From: Pseudomonas brenneri
Lineage (GTDB): Bacteria; Pseudomonadota; Gammaproteobacteria; Pseudomonadales; Pseudomonadaceae
Reading direction: 5' to 3'
Length of the DNA stretch: 64,000 nucleotides
Assembly (NCBI RefSeq): GCF_007858285.1
Contig: NZ_VFIL01000001.1
Location: 186,001 to 250,000 of the forward strand
The number at the start of each line of letters is the position of its first letter. The first letter of the stretch is position 1. Positions 17,526 through 26,424 of this stretch are shown piece after piece. Made by a program: the position numbers and the translations under genes. The notes beneath the pieces were generated by a model, which did no database searches, was not told where the DNA came from, and saw only the letters and a list, made by a program, of their open reading frames with translations.

Positions 17526-18347
17526 TCAGCCGCGATATTGCCCCGGCGTGGCTGCCAGGTGTTGCTTGAAGGTGCGCTGGAAATGCGCCTGGTCGGCAAA
17601 ACCTGCGGCCAGTGCCACATCGGCAATCAACTGGCCGCTGCGCAGTTGGTTGCGGGCGAACTGGATCCGCTGGTTGACCAGGAATGCATGGGGTGTCATC
17701 CGGTAATACTGCTTGAACGCACGGATCAGGTACGACGGCGACAATTGCGCGGCCTGGCAGATATCTTCCAGTTTCAGTGCCTCGGTGCAATGCGCGCGGA
17801 TGTACTCGGCGGCGCGCTCCAGCTTGTGATTGACCTCCCGTTCGACTGTGGCCGCAGGGTTCAGGCGCAATTGCACCTCACTGAAAAAACTCACCACGGC
17901 GCTGTGTTTGTGCAGGTGCTCGGCGTGTTCGTCGGTCAGCACGCAATACAGTTCGAGCAGCCCGGCAAACAGCAACGGGTCATCGGTATGGGTGGTGGTG
18001 AAGCGGCGAAAGTCCAGCTCGTGGGCAAACCCCAGTTGGTGTTGCAGGTCGGTCAGCCATGCCGTTTCGATGTAGAGCATGTGATACGACCAGGGCTGGT
18101 CGTTGATGGGGTTGCAGGCGTGCACATCGCCGGGGTTCATCAGCACCACGGTGCCGGTGTGGATGTGGAACGTGTCTGCACCGTGGATATACAGGCTTTG
18201 CCCGGCAGTGATCGCGCCAATCGAAAAGTGGTCGTGGGCATGCCGGGTGTAGCAGACCTTGCGCCCATCATCGATGGTGCGCGCCTCGATAAACGGCAAG
18301 CTGGCATCACGCCAGAAGCGGGGGGCGGCCAGGTCGGGCAGCGACAT
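17526..18347 (-). CDS. AraC-family transcriptional regulator
   Basis: Regulator of 273 residues: an N-terminal cupin-like ligand domain (TRHAHDHFSIGAITAGQSLYI, GTVVLMNPGDVHACNP) and a C-terminal AraC DNA-binding domain with two helix-turn-helix motifs (LKLEDICQAAQLSPSYLIRAFKQ; IADVALAAGFADQAHFQRTF). This is the layout of regulators of amino-acid exporters next to LysE-type genes. It lies 91 bases downstream of the TonB receptor on the same strand, so cotranscription with the fecIR-receptor group is possible. Start: the ATG giving MSLPDLAAPRFW. Confidence 0.9.
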   Translation of the reverse strand: MSLPDLAAPRFWRDASLPFIEARTIDDGRKVCYTRHAHDHFSIGAITAGQSLYIHGADTFHIHTGTVVLMNPGDVHACNPINDQPWSYHMLYIETAWLTDLQHQLGFAHELDFRRFTTTHTDDPLLFAGLLELYCVLTDEHAEHLHKHSAVVSFFSEVQLRLNPAATVEREVNHKLERAAEYIRAHCTEALKLEDICQAAQLSPSYLIRAFKQYYRMTPHAFLVNQRIQFARNQLRSGQLIADVALAAGFADQAHFQRTFKQHLAATPGQYRG

Positions 18348-18438
18348 GATGCAATCTCCGGGGACCTTGTAGGGCCCCGATGATTGCACATAAATACGCC
18401 GTCGACCTTATGTGGTGTATCCAAGTACGCCCCTGGAG

Positions 18439-20907
18439 TCAGAAGTCCCAGCGTGTGGCTAGTTGCAGGCTGCGCGGCTCGCCGTAGAAGCCGGTGCCGA
18501 AGTTGCCCAGGCCCGTGTAGTACTTTTTGTCGAAGGCGTTCTTCACGTTCAACGTGGTGCTCAAGTGTTCGTTGAAGCGATAGCGCGCCATCAGGTCCAC
18601 CAGGTAGTAGCTGTCCTGGGTGATGCGTGAGTATTGGCCGAAGTTGACCGTGTCATTCGGGTTGGGCTGGAACACATTGCCGAAGAACTCGCTCTGCCAG
18701 TTGACCCCGGCACCGATCGTCACCTTGTCCAGCGCACCGGGCAGGCGGTAGGAGTTGAACAGGCGCACCACCTGCTGTGGCGTGGTGGTTTGCAGGACTG
18801 AACTGTAGACATAGTCGTCATTGGCATCGCGGGTGTGCTGGTAGGTATAGCCGGCCGAGACATTCCAGCCGTCGAGTACTTCGCCGGCCAGTTCCACTTC
18901 AAAGCCCTTGGTCGTGGCACCGGCAATCGGGCGGTAGATCGAGTCGCTTTCAAAGCCCGAGACGTATTGCGCGACATTGTCCTGTTCAATACGGAAGGCG
19001 GCAAAGCTGGCATTCAGGCGGCCGTCGAAAAAGGCGGCCTTGAGCCCGGCTTCGTAAGTGTCGCCTTCAATCGCGTCAAGCAACTTGCGGTCGGCGTCCT
19101 TGGTGTTCTGCGGCCGGTAGATCTTGGTGTAGCTGCTGTACACCGACCAGATATCGTTGAGGTCGTAGACCACTCCGGCATAGGGCGTCACCACGCCGGT
19201 CTGTTTGTAACTGGTGCGCGCGTCGGTGGCGGTCGGATCGTAGAAATCAGTGGTGTCGTTATTGCTGAAATTGCTCACGCGGGTGCCGAGGATCACCGAC
19301 AGGTCATCGGTAGGTTTCAGGCGGGTCGCCAGGTAGGCGCCGGTCTGGCGTTGCACAATATCGTTCTGGCCGCTGCGTGGGATATCCGGCTTGGGGTACT
19401 CGCCACGCCAGTCATAGATGCTGCCACCCACTGGTGGGTAGATCGAACCGTAGACCGGCACGTCCTGTTTCGAGCGGGTCGCCATAAAGCCCATGATCAA
19501 CTCATGCTCGCGGCCAAACAGGCTGAACGGGCCGTTGAGGTTGACGTCGAGGGTGTTCTGTACCTGGTCGCCCTTGTACTTGCCCATGAACATGTACATG
19601 CCTTCGCCGGTTGCCTGGTCCGGGTTGCCGCCGCTGGCGGAGGCGAGCAGGGTGTCGTGCTGGCTGCGCTTGCGGTCCAGGCTGACTTTCAGCGACCAGT
19701 CGTTGGCCAGCTTTTGCTGGACCGAGGCGAAGATCGTCTGGTTCTGGAAGTCGCGGCGGCTCCAGTCGGCGGCCGGGTTGAACGAGCGCGAGAAGTTCGT
19801 GCGATTGCCGTTGCTGAAGTACATCGGGAACCCGGTCCAGCTGGCGCCACGGGAGCGGGTATCCTGCTGGTCGATACCGAAGGTCAGCAGGGTGTCGGGG
19901 GTGAGGTCGGCTTCGAGGATGCCGTAGGCAATGTCCTTGGTGTGCTGGTAGTGATCGAGGTAGGACGAGCGGTCCTGGTACACGCCGACAAAGCGCCCGC
20001 GCACATTGCCTGATTCGGTCAGTGGCCCGGAGATATCACCTTCGGTGCGGTAGTTGTCCCAGGAGCCCACGGTGCCGGTAACCGAGGCTTTGAATTCCTT
20101 GGTGGGCTTTTTGCGGATCAGGTTGACCGTGGCCGAGGGGTCGCCGGAACCGCTCATCAGGCCCGACGAGCCCTTGATGATTTCCAGGTGGTCGTACACC
20201 GCCATGTCGGTGCTGGTGGTGCCGTAGTCATACACGCCGTCATAGGTGGAGTTGACGCCGTCGTACTGGAAATTGGTGATCGGCAGGCCACGGCTGGAGA
20301 ACTCCCAGCGCTCGCTGTCGTAGTTCTGCACACTGACGCCGGGGGCACGACGCAGGGTGTCGGCGATGCTGTTGGAGCCCTGGTCATCCATTTGCTGGCG
20401 GGTGATCACGGTAACCGACTGTGGCGTCTCGCGGATCGACAGTGGCAGCCCCGTGGCCGAGGCCATCGAGCCGGTGGTGTAGGAGTGGCTGTCTTCGGTA
20501 GTGGCGCCCAGGGCCACGCCGGAAATGGTAGTGGCACCCAGTTCCAGTTCGCCGGTATTGAGCGGGGCCAGCTCCAGCACATAGCCATTGTTGCCCTGGG
20601 GCTGGGCCTGCAAGCCGCTGCCTTGCAACAGGCGCTGCAAGCCGGCGGCCGGGGTGTAGCTGCCGCTCAGGCCCGGGCTGGTCTTGCCTGCTGCCAGGCT
20701 GTTGTGGCCGGCGATGAAAATGCCCGACTGCTCGGCAAAACGGTTCAGCACACTGACCAGCGATCCTGCGCCAATGCTGTAGCTGCGGGTGGTTTCCTGG
20801 GCCGCGGGCGTTTCGACCGCCTGCACAGTGAGCGGGCTCATGCAGAGCAGGGTAGCGGTGATGGCCAGCGCCAGGGGGCGCACAGTGAAAGCAGCAGGTT
20901 GCGGCAT
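18439..20907 (-). CDS. TonB-dependent siderophore receptor with signalling domain
   Basis: Outer-membrane receptor of 822 residues for a ferric siderophore. After a signal peptide (to about residue 30) comes an STN signalling domain (YSIGAGSLVSVLNRFAEQSGIFI, LQRLLQGSGLQA) as in FpvA/FecA transducers, which talks to an anti-sigma factor. The plug domain follows (SIRETPQSVTVITRQQMDDQ, LRRAPGVSV, GSGDPSATVNLIRKKPT), then a 22-stranded barrel ending in the aromatic LQLATRWDF. The plug resembles FpvA/FoxA-type hydroxamate receptors, but the ligand cannot be told from sequence alone. The partner FecR and FecI genes lie directly upstream, making a complete surface-signalling unit. Confidence 0.93.
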   Translation of the reverse strand: MPQPAAFTVRPLALAITATLLCMSPLTVQAVETPAAQETTRSYSIGAGSLVSVLNRFAEQSGIFIAGHNSLAAGKTSPGLSGSYTPAAGLQRLLQGSGLQAQPQGNNGYVLELAPLNTGELELGATTISGVALGATTEDSHSYTTGSMASATGLPLSIRETPQSVTVITRQQMDDQGSNSIADTLRRAPGVSVQNYDSERWEFSSRGLPITNFQYDGVNSTYDGVYDYGTTSTDMAVYDHLEIIKGSSGLMSGSGDPSATVNLIRKKPTKEFKASVTGTVGSWDNYRTEGDISGPLTESGNVRGRFVGVYQDRSSYLDHYQHTKDIAYGILEADLTPDTLLTFGIDQQDTRSRGASWTGFPMYFSNGNRTNFSRSFNPAADWSRRDFQNQTIFASVQQKLANDWSLKVSLDRKRSQHDTLLASASGGNPDQATGEGMYMFMGKYKGDQVQNTLDVNLNGPFSLFGREHELIMGFMATRSKQDVPVYGSIYPPVGGSIYDWRGEYPKPDIPRSGQNDIVQRQTGAYLATRLKPTDDLSVILGTRVSNFSNNDTTDFYDPTATDARTSYKQTGVVTPYAGVVYDLNDIWSVYSSYTKIYRPQNTKDADRKLLDAIEGDTYEAGLKAAFFDGRLNASFAAFRIEQDNVAQYVSGFESDSIYRPIAGATTKGFEVELAGEVLDGWNVSAGYTYQHTRDANDDYVYSSVLQTTTPQQVVRLFNSYRLPGALDKVTIGAGVNWQSEFFGNVFQPNPNDTVNFGQYSRITQDSYYLVDLMARYRFNEHLSTTLNVKNAFDKKYYTGLGNFGTGFYGEPRSLQLATRWDF

Positions 20908-20998
20908 GGAAGGTTCCCTACGGATTCGGCAAAGATGAAAGCGTCTGCTGGGTTAACCGAACGAACGTTGAAAAGGGGAACTGGCGGGATGAAAAAAT

Positions 20999-21967
20999 TT
21001 ACAGGGCAGTATTTTTCGGGCCAACGTTGATCCACCACGGCATGACTCGGTCTACCTTGATGGGTAGCGCCGCTTCCAGCAGCCGCAACGCATGCTCGCT
21101 GTCCTTGAGCGGGAATGAGCCCATTACGGGTAAGTGGGCCACCGCCGGGTCACAACCCAAATGGCCTGGGCGGTAGCGGTTCAGTTCGCCAATCAATTGG
21201 CCCAGGGGCAGGTTGTCGGCCAGCAGCACTCCGCGGCTCCAGGCTTCACGGCTGGCGGAGGCTTGCGCGGTGTTGTGGATGGCATCGCGATTGAACACGG
21301 CTTGTTGTCCCGCCTCCACAATGCGTACTTGCTGGCTTTGGGCGGTGCGCACTTCGACCCGTCCATCAAATACGTTGAGTGTGGTGCTGCCATCACCCTG
21401 CAGCACACTGAAGCGGGTGCCGAGGGCACGCATCCGTCCGTGTTCGGTATCGACCAGGAACGGTCGGCTGAGGTCCTTGGCGGTATCGATCAGCACTTCG
21501 CCAAAGCGCAGGTGCAGCAGGCGCTGGTGCGCGTCGAAGCGCACGTCCATGGCGCTCAGGGCGTTTAGCCAGATATGCGTGCCGTCGTCGAGCAATGCAT
21601 CGCGGATTTCACCGCTGGCCGTGGCGTAGTCGGCACTCCAGCCGCCCACCACACGGGGCAGGACGGTGCTGCGCCAGGTGCCCCAGGCCAGGGCTGAACC
21701 GGCACCCAATACCATCAGCGTCTTGAGGGTTTGCCTGCGCGTGCTGCGCAGGGCCCGTCCGGCGCTGACGGGTTCATCGCTCAGGGGAGCAAAGCGTTGG
21801 CTGACGCGTTCGACGTACCGCCAGGCGGCCTGATGCTCGGGGCTCTGCCCGAGCCATGTTTGCCAATGTTGCTGCGCCTGGTTGCCGCCTTGCGGGTCCT
21901 GTAGGCGCACATACCATTGGGCTGCCTGTTGCAGGCTGGCATGGCTGAGTTTTGCGCTGGGGTTCAT
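20999..21967 (-). CDS. fecR: FecR-family anti-sigma factor
   Basis: Inner-membrane sigma regulator of 322 residues. The N-terminal anti-sigma domain has the DUF4880 pattern (AAQWYVRLQDPQGGNQAQQHWQ, WLGQSPEHQAAWRYVE). One membrane helix follows near 80-97, then the periplasmic FecR domain (YATASGEIRDALLDDGTHIW, LNALSAMDV, RPFLVDTEHGRMRALGTRFSV). It relays siderophore binding by the TonB receptor to the sigma factor. The ATG overlaps the end of fecI by 4 bases; the receptor gene starts 91 bases downstream. Confidence 0.93.
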   Translation of the reverse strand: MNPSAKLSHASLQQAAQWYVRLQDPQGGNQAQQHWQTWLGQSPEHQAAWRYVERVSQRFAPLSDEPVSAGRALRSTRRQTLKTLMVLGAGSALAWGTWRSTVLPRVVGGWSADYATASGEIRDALLDDGTHIWLNALSAMDVRFDAHQRLLHLRFGEVLIDTAKDLSRPFLVDTEHGRMRALGTRFSVLQGDGSTTLNVFDGRVEVRTAQSQQVRIVEAGQQAVFNRDAIHNTAQASASREAWSRGVLLADNLPLGQLIGELNRYRPGHLGCDPAVAHLPVMGSFPLKDSEHALRLLEAALPIKVDRVMPWWINVGPKNTAL

Positions 21968-22494
21968 TCCACCAGCAATCCGTCGAGTTCGGCTTCGAGC
22001 ACCGCGCAGTGCAACAGCGCCTGGGCCATGTATTTTTTCACCATGCGCTCACAGACCCCCAGTTGCATGGCGATCTGCTTGTAGGTCATGCCATGCAGTT
22101 GCGCCAGCAGAAACGTCTCGCGAACTTTGTGCGGCAGCCGCGCGAGCATGGCGTCGACCTCGTACAGGGTTTCGACGATGATCGCCCGCTGCTCCAGCGA
22201 TGGCTGCACCGCTTGTGGGCGATCGGCGAGGCTTTGCAGCCAGGCCTGCTCCAGTTGGCGACGGCGCCAGTGGTCAATGCACAGGCCGCGGGCGATGGTC
22301 GCCAGGTATGAACGCTCGCGCACCGGGTCGGCCTGGTCGGGCGGGCGCTTCAGCACGCGGATAAAGGTGTCCTGCGCCAGGTCGGCGGCATCCCAGCGGT
22401 TGCTCAGACGTCGGCGCAACAGGCCGATCAGCCAGGAGTGGTGGCTACCGTAGAGCTGACTGAACGAAGTGGGGGAGGTCGACACAATATCCAT
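21964..22494 (-). CDS. fecI: FecI-type extracytoplasmic-function sigma factor
   Basis: Iron-starvation sigma factor of 176 residues. Region 2 is visible as RRRLSNRWDAADLAQDTFIRVL, and region 4 as LARLPHKVRETFLLAQLHGMTYK followed by QIAMQLGVCERMVKKYM. It should drive the downstream receptor gene when FecR signals. The start is the ATG giving MDIVSTSPTSFSQLYG; a longer reading to 22695 would cross the REP pair and is rejected. It overlaps fecR by 4 bases (ATGA), so the two are coupled. Confidence 0.94.
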   Translation of the reverse strand: MDIVSTSPTSFSQLYGSHHSWLIGLLRRRLSNRWDAADLAQDTFIRVLKRPPDQADPVRERSYLATIARGLCIDHWRRRQLEQAWLQSLADRPQAVQPSLEQRAIIVETLYEVDAMLARLPHKVRETFLLAQLHGMTYKQIAMQLGVCERMVKKYMAQALLHCAVLEAELDGLLVE

Positions 22495-22558
22495 CCGGCG
22501 CTGATGCCATGACGTGAATAGGAATTGGTCGCGATTAAAGCAAAGGCCTGTGAGCAGC

Positions 22559-22577
22559 GCAAATGATATTGGTTTGC
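22559..22577 (-). promoter_or_regulatory. Possible Fur box upstream of fecI
   Basis: GCAAATGATATTGGTTTGC matches 12 of 19 positions of the Fur consensus and has mirrored GCAAA/TTTGC ends. It lies 65-83 bases before the fecI ATG, where Fur repression of iron-starvation sigma genes usually acts. Confidence 0.5.
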
Positions 22578-22618
22578 TTTTGCGAAAGGTGGCGATCCCC
22601 CGGCTGGTGAAGATCGAA

Positions 22619-22708
22619 TGTAGGAGCTGGCTTGCCAGCGATAGCGGTGGGTCAGCCAACAGAGATGTTGCCTGTGCCTCCGCCATCGCTGGCAAGCCAG
22701 CTCCTACA
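22619..22708. repeat. REP pair (GTAGGAGCTGGCTTGCCAGC subclass)
   Basis: Two inverted REP copies, TGTAGGAGCTGGCTTGCCAG at 22619 and CTGGCAAGCCAGCTCCTACA ending at 22708, separated by about 45 bases. This subclass has CTGGC/GCCAG arms, unlike the other pairs in the window. The right copy provides the TAG stop of nppD. Confidence 0.9.
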
Positions 22709-24326
22709 GGGATTGGTGGCGGATGTTTGTGGGCACCAGGAACGCGGCCTCCAGCAACTGCCGGGTATAGGCATGCTGCGGATCGGCGAAGATGGCTTTG
22801 GCATCGCCCTGTTCCACTACCTGGCCCTGCTTGACCACCATCAATTGGTGGCTCAGCGCCTTGACCACCGCCAGGTCGTGGCTGATGAACAAGTAGGTCA
22901 GGTTGTACTTGGCCTGCAGGTTGCGCAGCAGCTCCACGACCTGGCGTTGTACCGTACGGTCCAGGGCCGAGGTTGGTTCATCCAGCAGGATCAAGCGTGG
23001 CTTGAGCACCAGCGCGCGGGCGATAGCAATGCGCTGGCGCTGGCCGCCGGAGAATTCATGGGGGTAGCGGTGGCGGGTCTGCGGATCCAGTCCGACTTCC
23101 TTGAGCGCTGCGATAATCGCCTCTTCCTGTTCGGCTGCCGTGCCGATCTTGTGAATGCGCAAGCCTTCGCCAACGATCTCGCTGACGCACATGCGTGGGC
23201 TCAGGCTGCCGAACGGGTCCTGGAACACCACTTGCATTTCCCGGCGCAATGGCCGCACCTGTTGTTGGGTCAGTTGGTCCAGTTGCTGGCCTTCAAAACG
23301 GATCCCGCCCTTGCTGCCGATCAAGCGCAGGATCGCCAGGCCGAGGGTGGATTTGCCGGAGCCACTTTCCCCGACGATGCCCAGGGTCTGCCCCTGGGGC
23401 AGGCTGAAGTGGATACCGTCCACCGCCTTGACGTAATCGACGGTGCTGCGCAAAAAGCCTTTCTTGATCGGGAACCAGACCTTCAGGTCGTCGACTTCCA
23501 GCAGCGGTGGGCCGATGGCGTTGGTGGCCGGTCCACCGCTGGGCTCGGCGGCCAGCAGTTCCTGGGTATAGGGGTGCTGGGGGGCGCGGAACAGTTCCTC
23601 GCAGGAGGCCTGTTCGACAATGCAACCGCGCTGCATCACACATACACGGTGGGCAATGCGCCGTACCAGGTTCAAGTCATGACTGATCAGCAGCAACGCC
23701 ATGCCCAGGCGCGCCTGCAGTTCCTTGAGCAGTTCGAGGATCTTCAACTGCACGGTGACGTCCAGGGCCGTGGTCGGCTCATCGGCGATCAGCAGCTCCG
23801 GCTCGTTGGCCAGGGCCATGGCGATCATCACCCGCTGGCGCTGGCCGCCGGACAGTTCATGGGGCAGGGCCTTGAGACGTTTGTGCGGCTCGGGAATGCC
23901 CACCAGCTCCAGCAGTTCCAGGGTGCGCAGGGTCGCGGCCTTGCCGGTCAGGCCCTTGTGCAGGCCCAGCACTTCGTTGATCTGCTTTTCGATGGAGTGC
24001 AGCGGGTTCAGCGAGGTCATCGGTTCCTGGAAGATCATCGCAATGCGGTTGCCACGGATCTGGCGCAAGGGTTTTTCTTTCATGGTCAGCAGATCCTGCC
24101 CGGCATACCCGATCGTGCCGGACGGATGCCGCGCCAGGGGGTAGGGCAGCAGGCGCAGGATCGAGTGGGCAGTCACCGATTTGCCGGAGCCGCTTTCGCC
24201 GACCAGGGCCAGGGTTTCCCCACGGCGAATATCGAAGCTGATGTTTTCCACCACGCGCTGATGCTGCTCGCCGGTGACGAACTCGACACTGAGGTCGCGG
24301 ACTTCGATCAGATTGTCCTGATTCAT
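22704..24326 (-). CDS. nppD: Peptide ABC importer, fused double ATPase (NppD/YejF)
   Basis: Cytoplasmic ATPase of 540 residues made of two ABC domains. Each has a Walker A (GESGSGKS, twice), signature (LSGGQRQR and FSGGQRQR), Walker B and H-loop (LLLISHDLN and LFISHDLA), and an oligopeptide-type C-terminal piece. It matches YejF and NppD of the P. aeruginosa NppA1A2BCD importer for peptides and peptidyl-nucleoside antibiotics (known from that species). The start is the ATG giving MNQDNLIEVRDLSVEF. Its TAG stop lies in a REP element (TCCCTGTAGGAG), so the last residues may differ from relatives. Last gene of the operon. Confidence 0.92.
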   Translation of the reverse strand: MNQDNLIEVRDLSVEFVTGEQHQRVVENISFDIRRGETLALVGESGSGKSVTAHSILRLLPYPLARHPSGTIGYAGQDLLTMKEKPLRQIRGNRIAMIFQEPMTSLNPLHSIEKQINEVLGLHKGLTGKAATLRTLELLELVGIPEPHKRLKALPHELSGGQRQRVMIAMALANEPELLIADEPTTALDVTVQLKILELLKELQARLGMALLLISHDLNLVRRIAHRVCVMQRGCIVEQASCEELFRAPQHPYTQELLAAEPSGGPATNAIGPPLLEVDDLKVWFPIKKGFLRSTVDYVKAVDGIHFSLPQGQTLGIVGESGSGKSTLGLAILRLIGSKGGIRFEGQQLDQLTQQQVRPLRREMQVVFQDPFGSLSPRMCVSEIVGEGLRIHKIGTAAEQEEAIIAALKEVGLDPQTRHRYPHEFSGGQRQRIAIARALVLKPRLILLDEPTSALDRTVQRQVVELLRNLQAKYNLTYLFISHDLAVVKALSHQLMVVKQGQVVEQGDAKAIFADPQHAYTRQLLEAAFLVPTNIRHQSL

Positions 24327-24327
24327 C

Positions 24328-25347
24328 TCATTTCCTCGGGTCGAAGGCATCGCGAGCGGACTCGCCGATAAACACCAGCAAACTCAACATGATCGCCAGT
24401 ACCGCGAACGCGCTGATGCCCAGCCACGGCGCCTGTAGGTTGGATTTGCCCTGGGCCACCAGTTCGCCCAGGGACGGCGAGCCGGCGGGCAGGCCGAAGC
24501 CGAGGAAGTCCAGGGCGGTCAGGGTGCCGATGGCGCCGGTCAAGATGAAGGGCATGAAGGTCATGGTCGAGACCATGGCGTTGGGCAGGATATGGCGGAA
24601 CATGATCGCACCGTTCTGCATGCCCAGCGCCCGTGCCGCACGCACATATTCCAGGTTGCGCCCGCGTAGGAATTCGGCGCGCACCACGTCCACCAGGCTC
24701 ATCCACGAAAACAGCAGCATGATCCCCAGCAGCCACCAGAAATTGGGCTGCACGAAGCTGGCGAGGATGATCAGCAGGTACAGCACCGGCAAGCCCGACC
24801 AGATTTCCAGGAAGCGCTGGCCGGCCAAGTCGACCCAGCCGCCATAGAAGCCCTGCAAGGCGCCGGCCGCCACGCCGATGATCGAGCTCAATACCGTGAG
24901 GGTCAGGGCAAACAGCACCGAGACCCGAAAGCCATAGATCACCCGCGCCAGCACATCCCGGCCCTGGTCATCGGTGCCCAGCAGGTTATCGGCCGAAGGC
25001 GGTGCCGGTGCCGGGACTTTCAGGTCGTAGTTGATGCTCTGGTAGCTGTAGGGGATCGGCGCCCAAAGCGTCCAGGCATCCTTGGCCTTGAGCAGTTCGC
25101 GGATGTACGGGCTTTTGTAGTTGGCTTCCAGGGGGAACTCACCGCCGAAGGCGGTTTCCGGGTAGCGCTTGAGTGCCGGGAAGTACCAGTCGCCGTCGTA
25201 ATGCACCGCCAGCGGCTTGTCATTGGCGATCAACTCGGCGCCCAGGCTCAGGCCAAACAGGATCAGGAACAGCCACAGCGACCACCAGCCGCGCTTGTTG
25301 GCCTTGAAACGTTCGAAACGGCGGCGATTGAGGGGGGATAGATTCAT
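24328..25347 (-). CDS. nppC: Peptide ABC importer permease (NppC/YejE)
   Basis: Inner-membrane permease of 339 residues with an N-terminal cytosolic arginine-rich stretch, a first membrane helix, a long periplasmic loop (about residues 45-135, PYSYQSINYDLKVPAPAPP) and five further helices. The permease motif is EYVRAARALGMQNGAIMFRHILPN, the EAA loop that contacts the ATPase. The layout is typical of YejE/OppC. One base separates it from nppD and 1 base from nppB, so it is coupled in the operon. Confidence 0.93.
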   Translation of the reverse strand: MNLSPLNRRRFERFKANKRGWWSLWLFLILFGLSLGAELIANDKPLAVHYDGDWYFPALKRYPETAFGGEFPLEANYKSPYIRELLKAKDAWTLWAPIPYSYQSINYDLKVPAPAPPSADNLLGTDDQGRDVLARVIYGFRVSVLFALTLTVLSSIIGVAAGALQGFYGGWVDLAGQRFLEIWSGLPVLYLLIILASFVQPNFWWLLGIMLLFSWMSLVDVVRAEFLRGRNLEYVRAARALGMQNGAIMFRHILPNAMVSTMTFMPFILTGAIGTLTALDFLGFGLPAGSPSLGELVAQGKSNLQAPWLGISAFAVLAIMLSLLVFIGESARDAFDPRK

Positions 25348-25348
25348 C

Positions 25349-26422
25349 TCAATGCTCCCGGCTTTCGAAGTCGATGCGTGGGTCGACCAGGGTGTAGGTC
25401 AAATCACCAATCAGTTTCACCACCAACCCCAGCAGGGTGAAGATAAACAGGGTGCCGAACACCACCGGGTAATCGCGGTTGATCGCGGCTTCAAAGCTCA
25501 TCAGGCCCAGGCCGTCGAGGGAGAAAATCACTTCCACCAGCAGCGAGCCGGTAAAGAAGATCCCGATAAACGCCGAAGGGAAGCCTGCGATCACCAACAA
25601 CATGGCGTTGCGGAATACGTGGCCGTAGAGCACGCGGTGATTGGTCAGGCCCTTGGCCTTGGCGGTGATCACGTACTGTTTGTTGATTTCATCGAGAAAG
25701 CTGTTCTTGGTCAGTAACGTCATGGTGGCGAAGTTACCGATCACCAGGGCCGTGACCGGCAGTGCCAGGTGCCAGAAGTAGTCGAGGATCTTGCCGCCCC
25801 AGCTCAGTTCGTCAAAGTTGTTGGATGTCAGCCCGCGCAGGGGAAACCAGTCGAAATAACTGCCGCCGGCAAACACCACGATCAACAGGATGGCAAACAG
25901 GAACGCCGGGATCGCATAGCCGACGATGATCGCCGAACTGGTCCACACATCAAAGTGGCTGCCATGTCGGGTGGCCTTGGCGATCCCCAGGGGGATCGAG
26001 ACCAGGTACATGATCAGGGTGCTCCATAACCCGAGGGAAATGGACACCGGCATCTTCTCCTTGATCAGGTCGATGACCTTGGCATCGCGAAAGAAGCTGT
26101 CGCCAAAGTCCAGCCGGGCGTAGTTCTTGACCATGATCCACAAGCGTTCCGGCGCCGACTTGTCGAAGCCGTACATCTTCTCGATTTCCTTGATCAGCGT
26201 CGGGTCCAGGCCCTGGGCACCACGGTAGCTGGAGCCGGCCACCGAGACTTCGGCGCCGCCACCGGCGATGCGGCTGGTGGCACCTTCAAAGCCTTCGAGC
26301 TTGGCGATCATTTGCTCCACCGGGCCGCCGGGCGCGGCCTGGATGATGACAAAGTTGATCAGCAAGATGCCAAACAGCGTCGGAATGATCAGCAGCAACC
26401 TGCGAAAAATATAAGCCAGCAT
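25349..26422 (-). CDS. nppB: Peptide ABC importer permease (NppB/YejB)
   Basis: Inner-membrane permease of 357 residues. The N-terminal helix ([20 protein letters not shown]) and periplasmic insert with [20 protein letters not shown] are typical of YejB/OppB, followed by five helices with the EAA loop [23 protein letters not shown]. The start is the ATG at 26422, two bases after the nppA2 stop; an upstream extension would run into nppA2. It forms the translocation channel with NppC. Confidence 0.94.
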   Translation of the reverse strand: MLAYIFRRLLLIIPTLFGILLINFVIIQAAPGGPVEQMIAKLEGFEGATSRIAGGGAEVSVAGSSYRGAQGLDPTLIKEIEKMYGFDKSAPERLWIMVKNYARLDFGDSFFRDAKVIDLIKEKMPVSISLGLWSTLIMYLVSIPLGIAKATRHGSHFDVWTSSAIIVGYAIPAFLFAILLIVVFAGGSYFDWFPLRGLTSNNFDELSWGGKILDYFWHLALPVTALVIGNFATMTLLTKNSFLDEINKQYVITAKAKGLTNHRVLYGHVFRNAMLLVIAGFPSAFIGIFFTGSLLVEVIFSLDGLGLMSFEAAINRDYPVVFGTLFIFTLLGLVVKLIGDLTYTLVDPRIDFESREH

Positions 26423-26424
26423 GG

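Noticed and set aside
18835..20013. 392-codon plus-strand frame inside the TonB receptor gene
   Set aside because: Antisense shadow of a complete receptor; repetitive Val/Gly/Ala composition and no start context.
20908..20998. PvdS-type promoter (TAAAT...CGT) before the TonB receptor
   Set aside because: TAAAT is present in the end of fecR on the minus strand, but no CGT follows at 16-17 bases; a FecI-type promoter could not be defined by eye.
21964..22695. Longer start for the FecI sigma factor at 22695
   Set aside because: It would translate through the REP pair; the ATG at 22494 gives the normal sigma factor N-terminus.
22632..24371. 579-codon plus-strand frame opposite nppD
   Set aside because: It is antisense to a clear double-ATPase gene, starts within the REP pair and has no family features.
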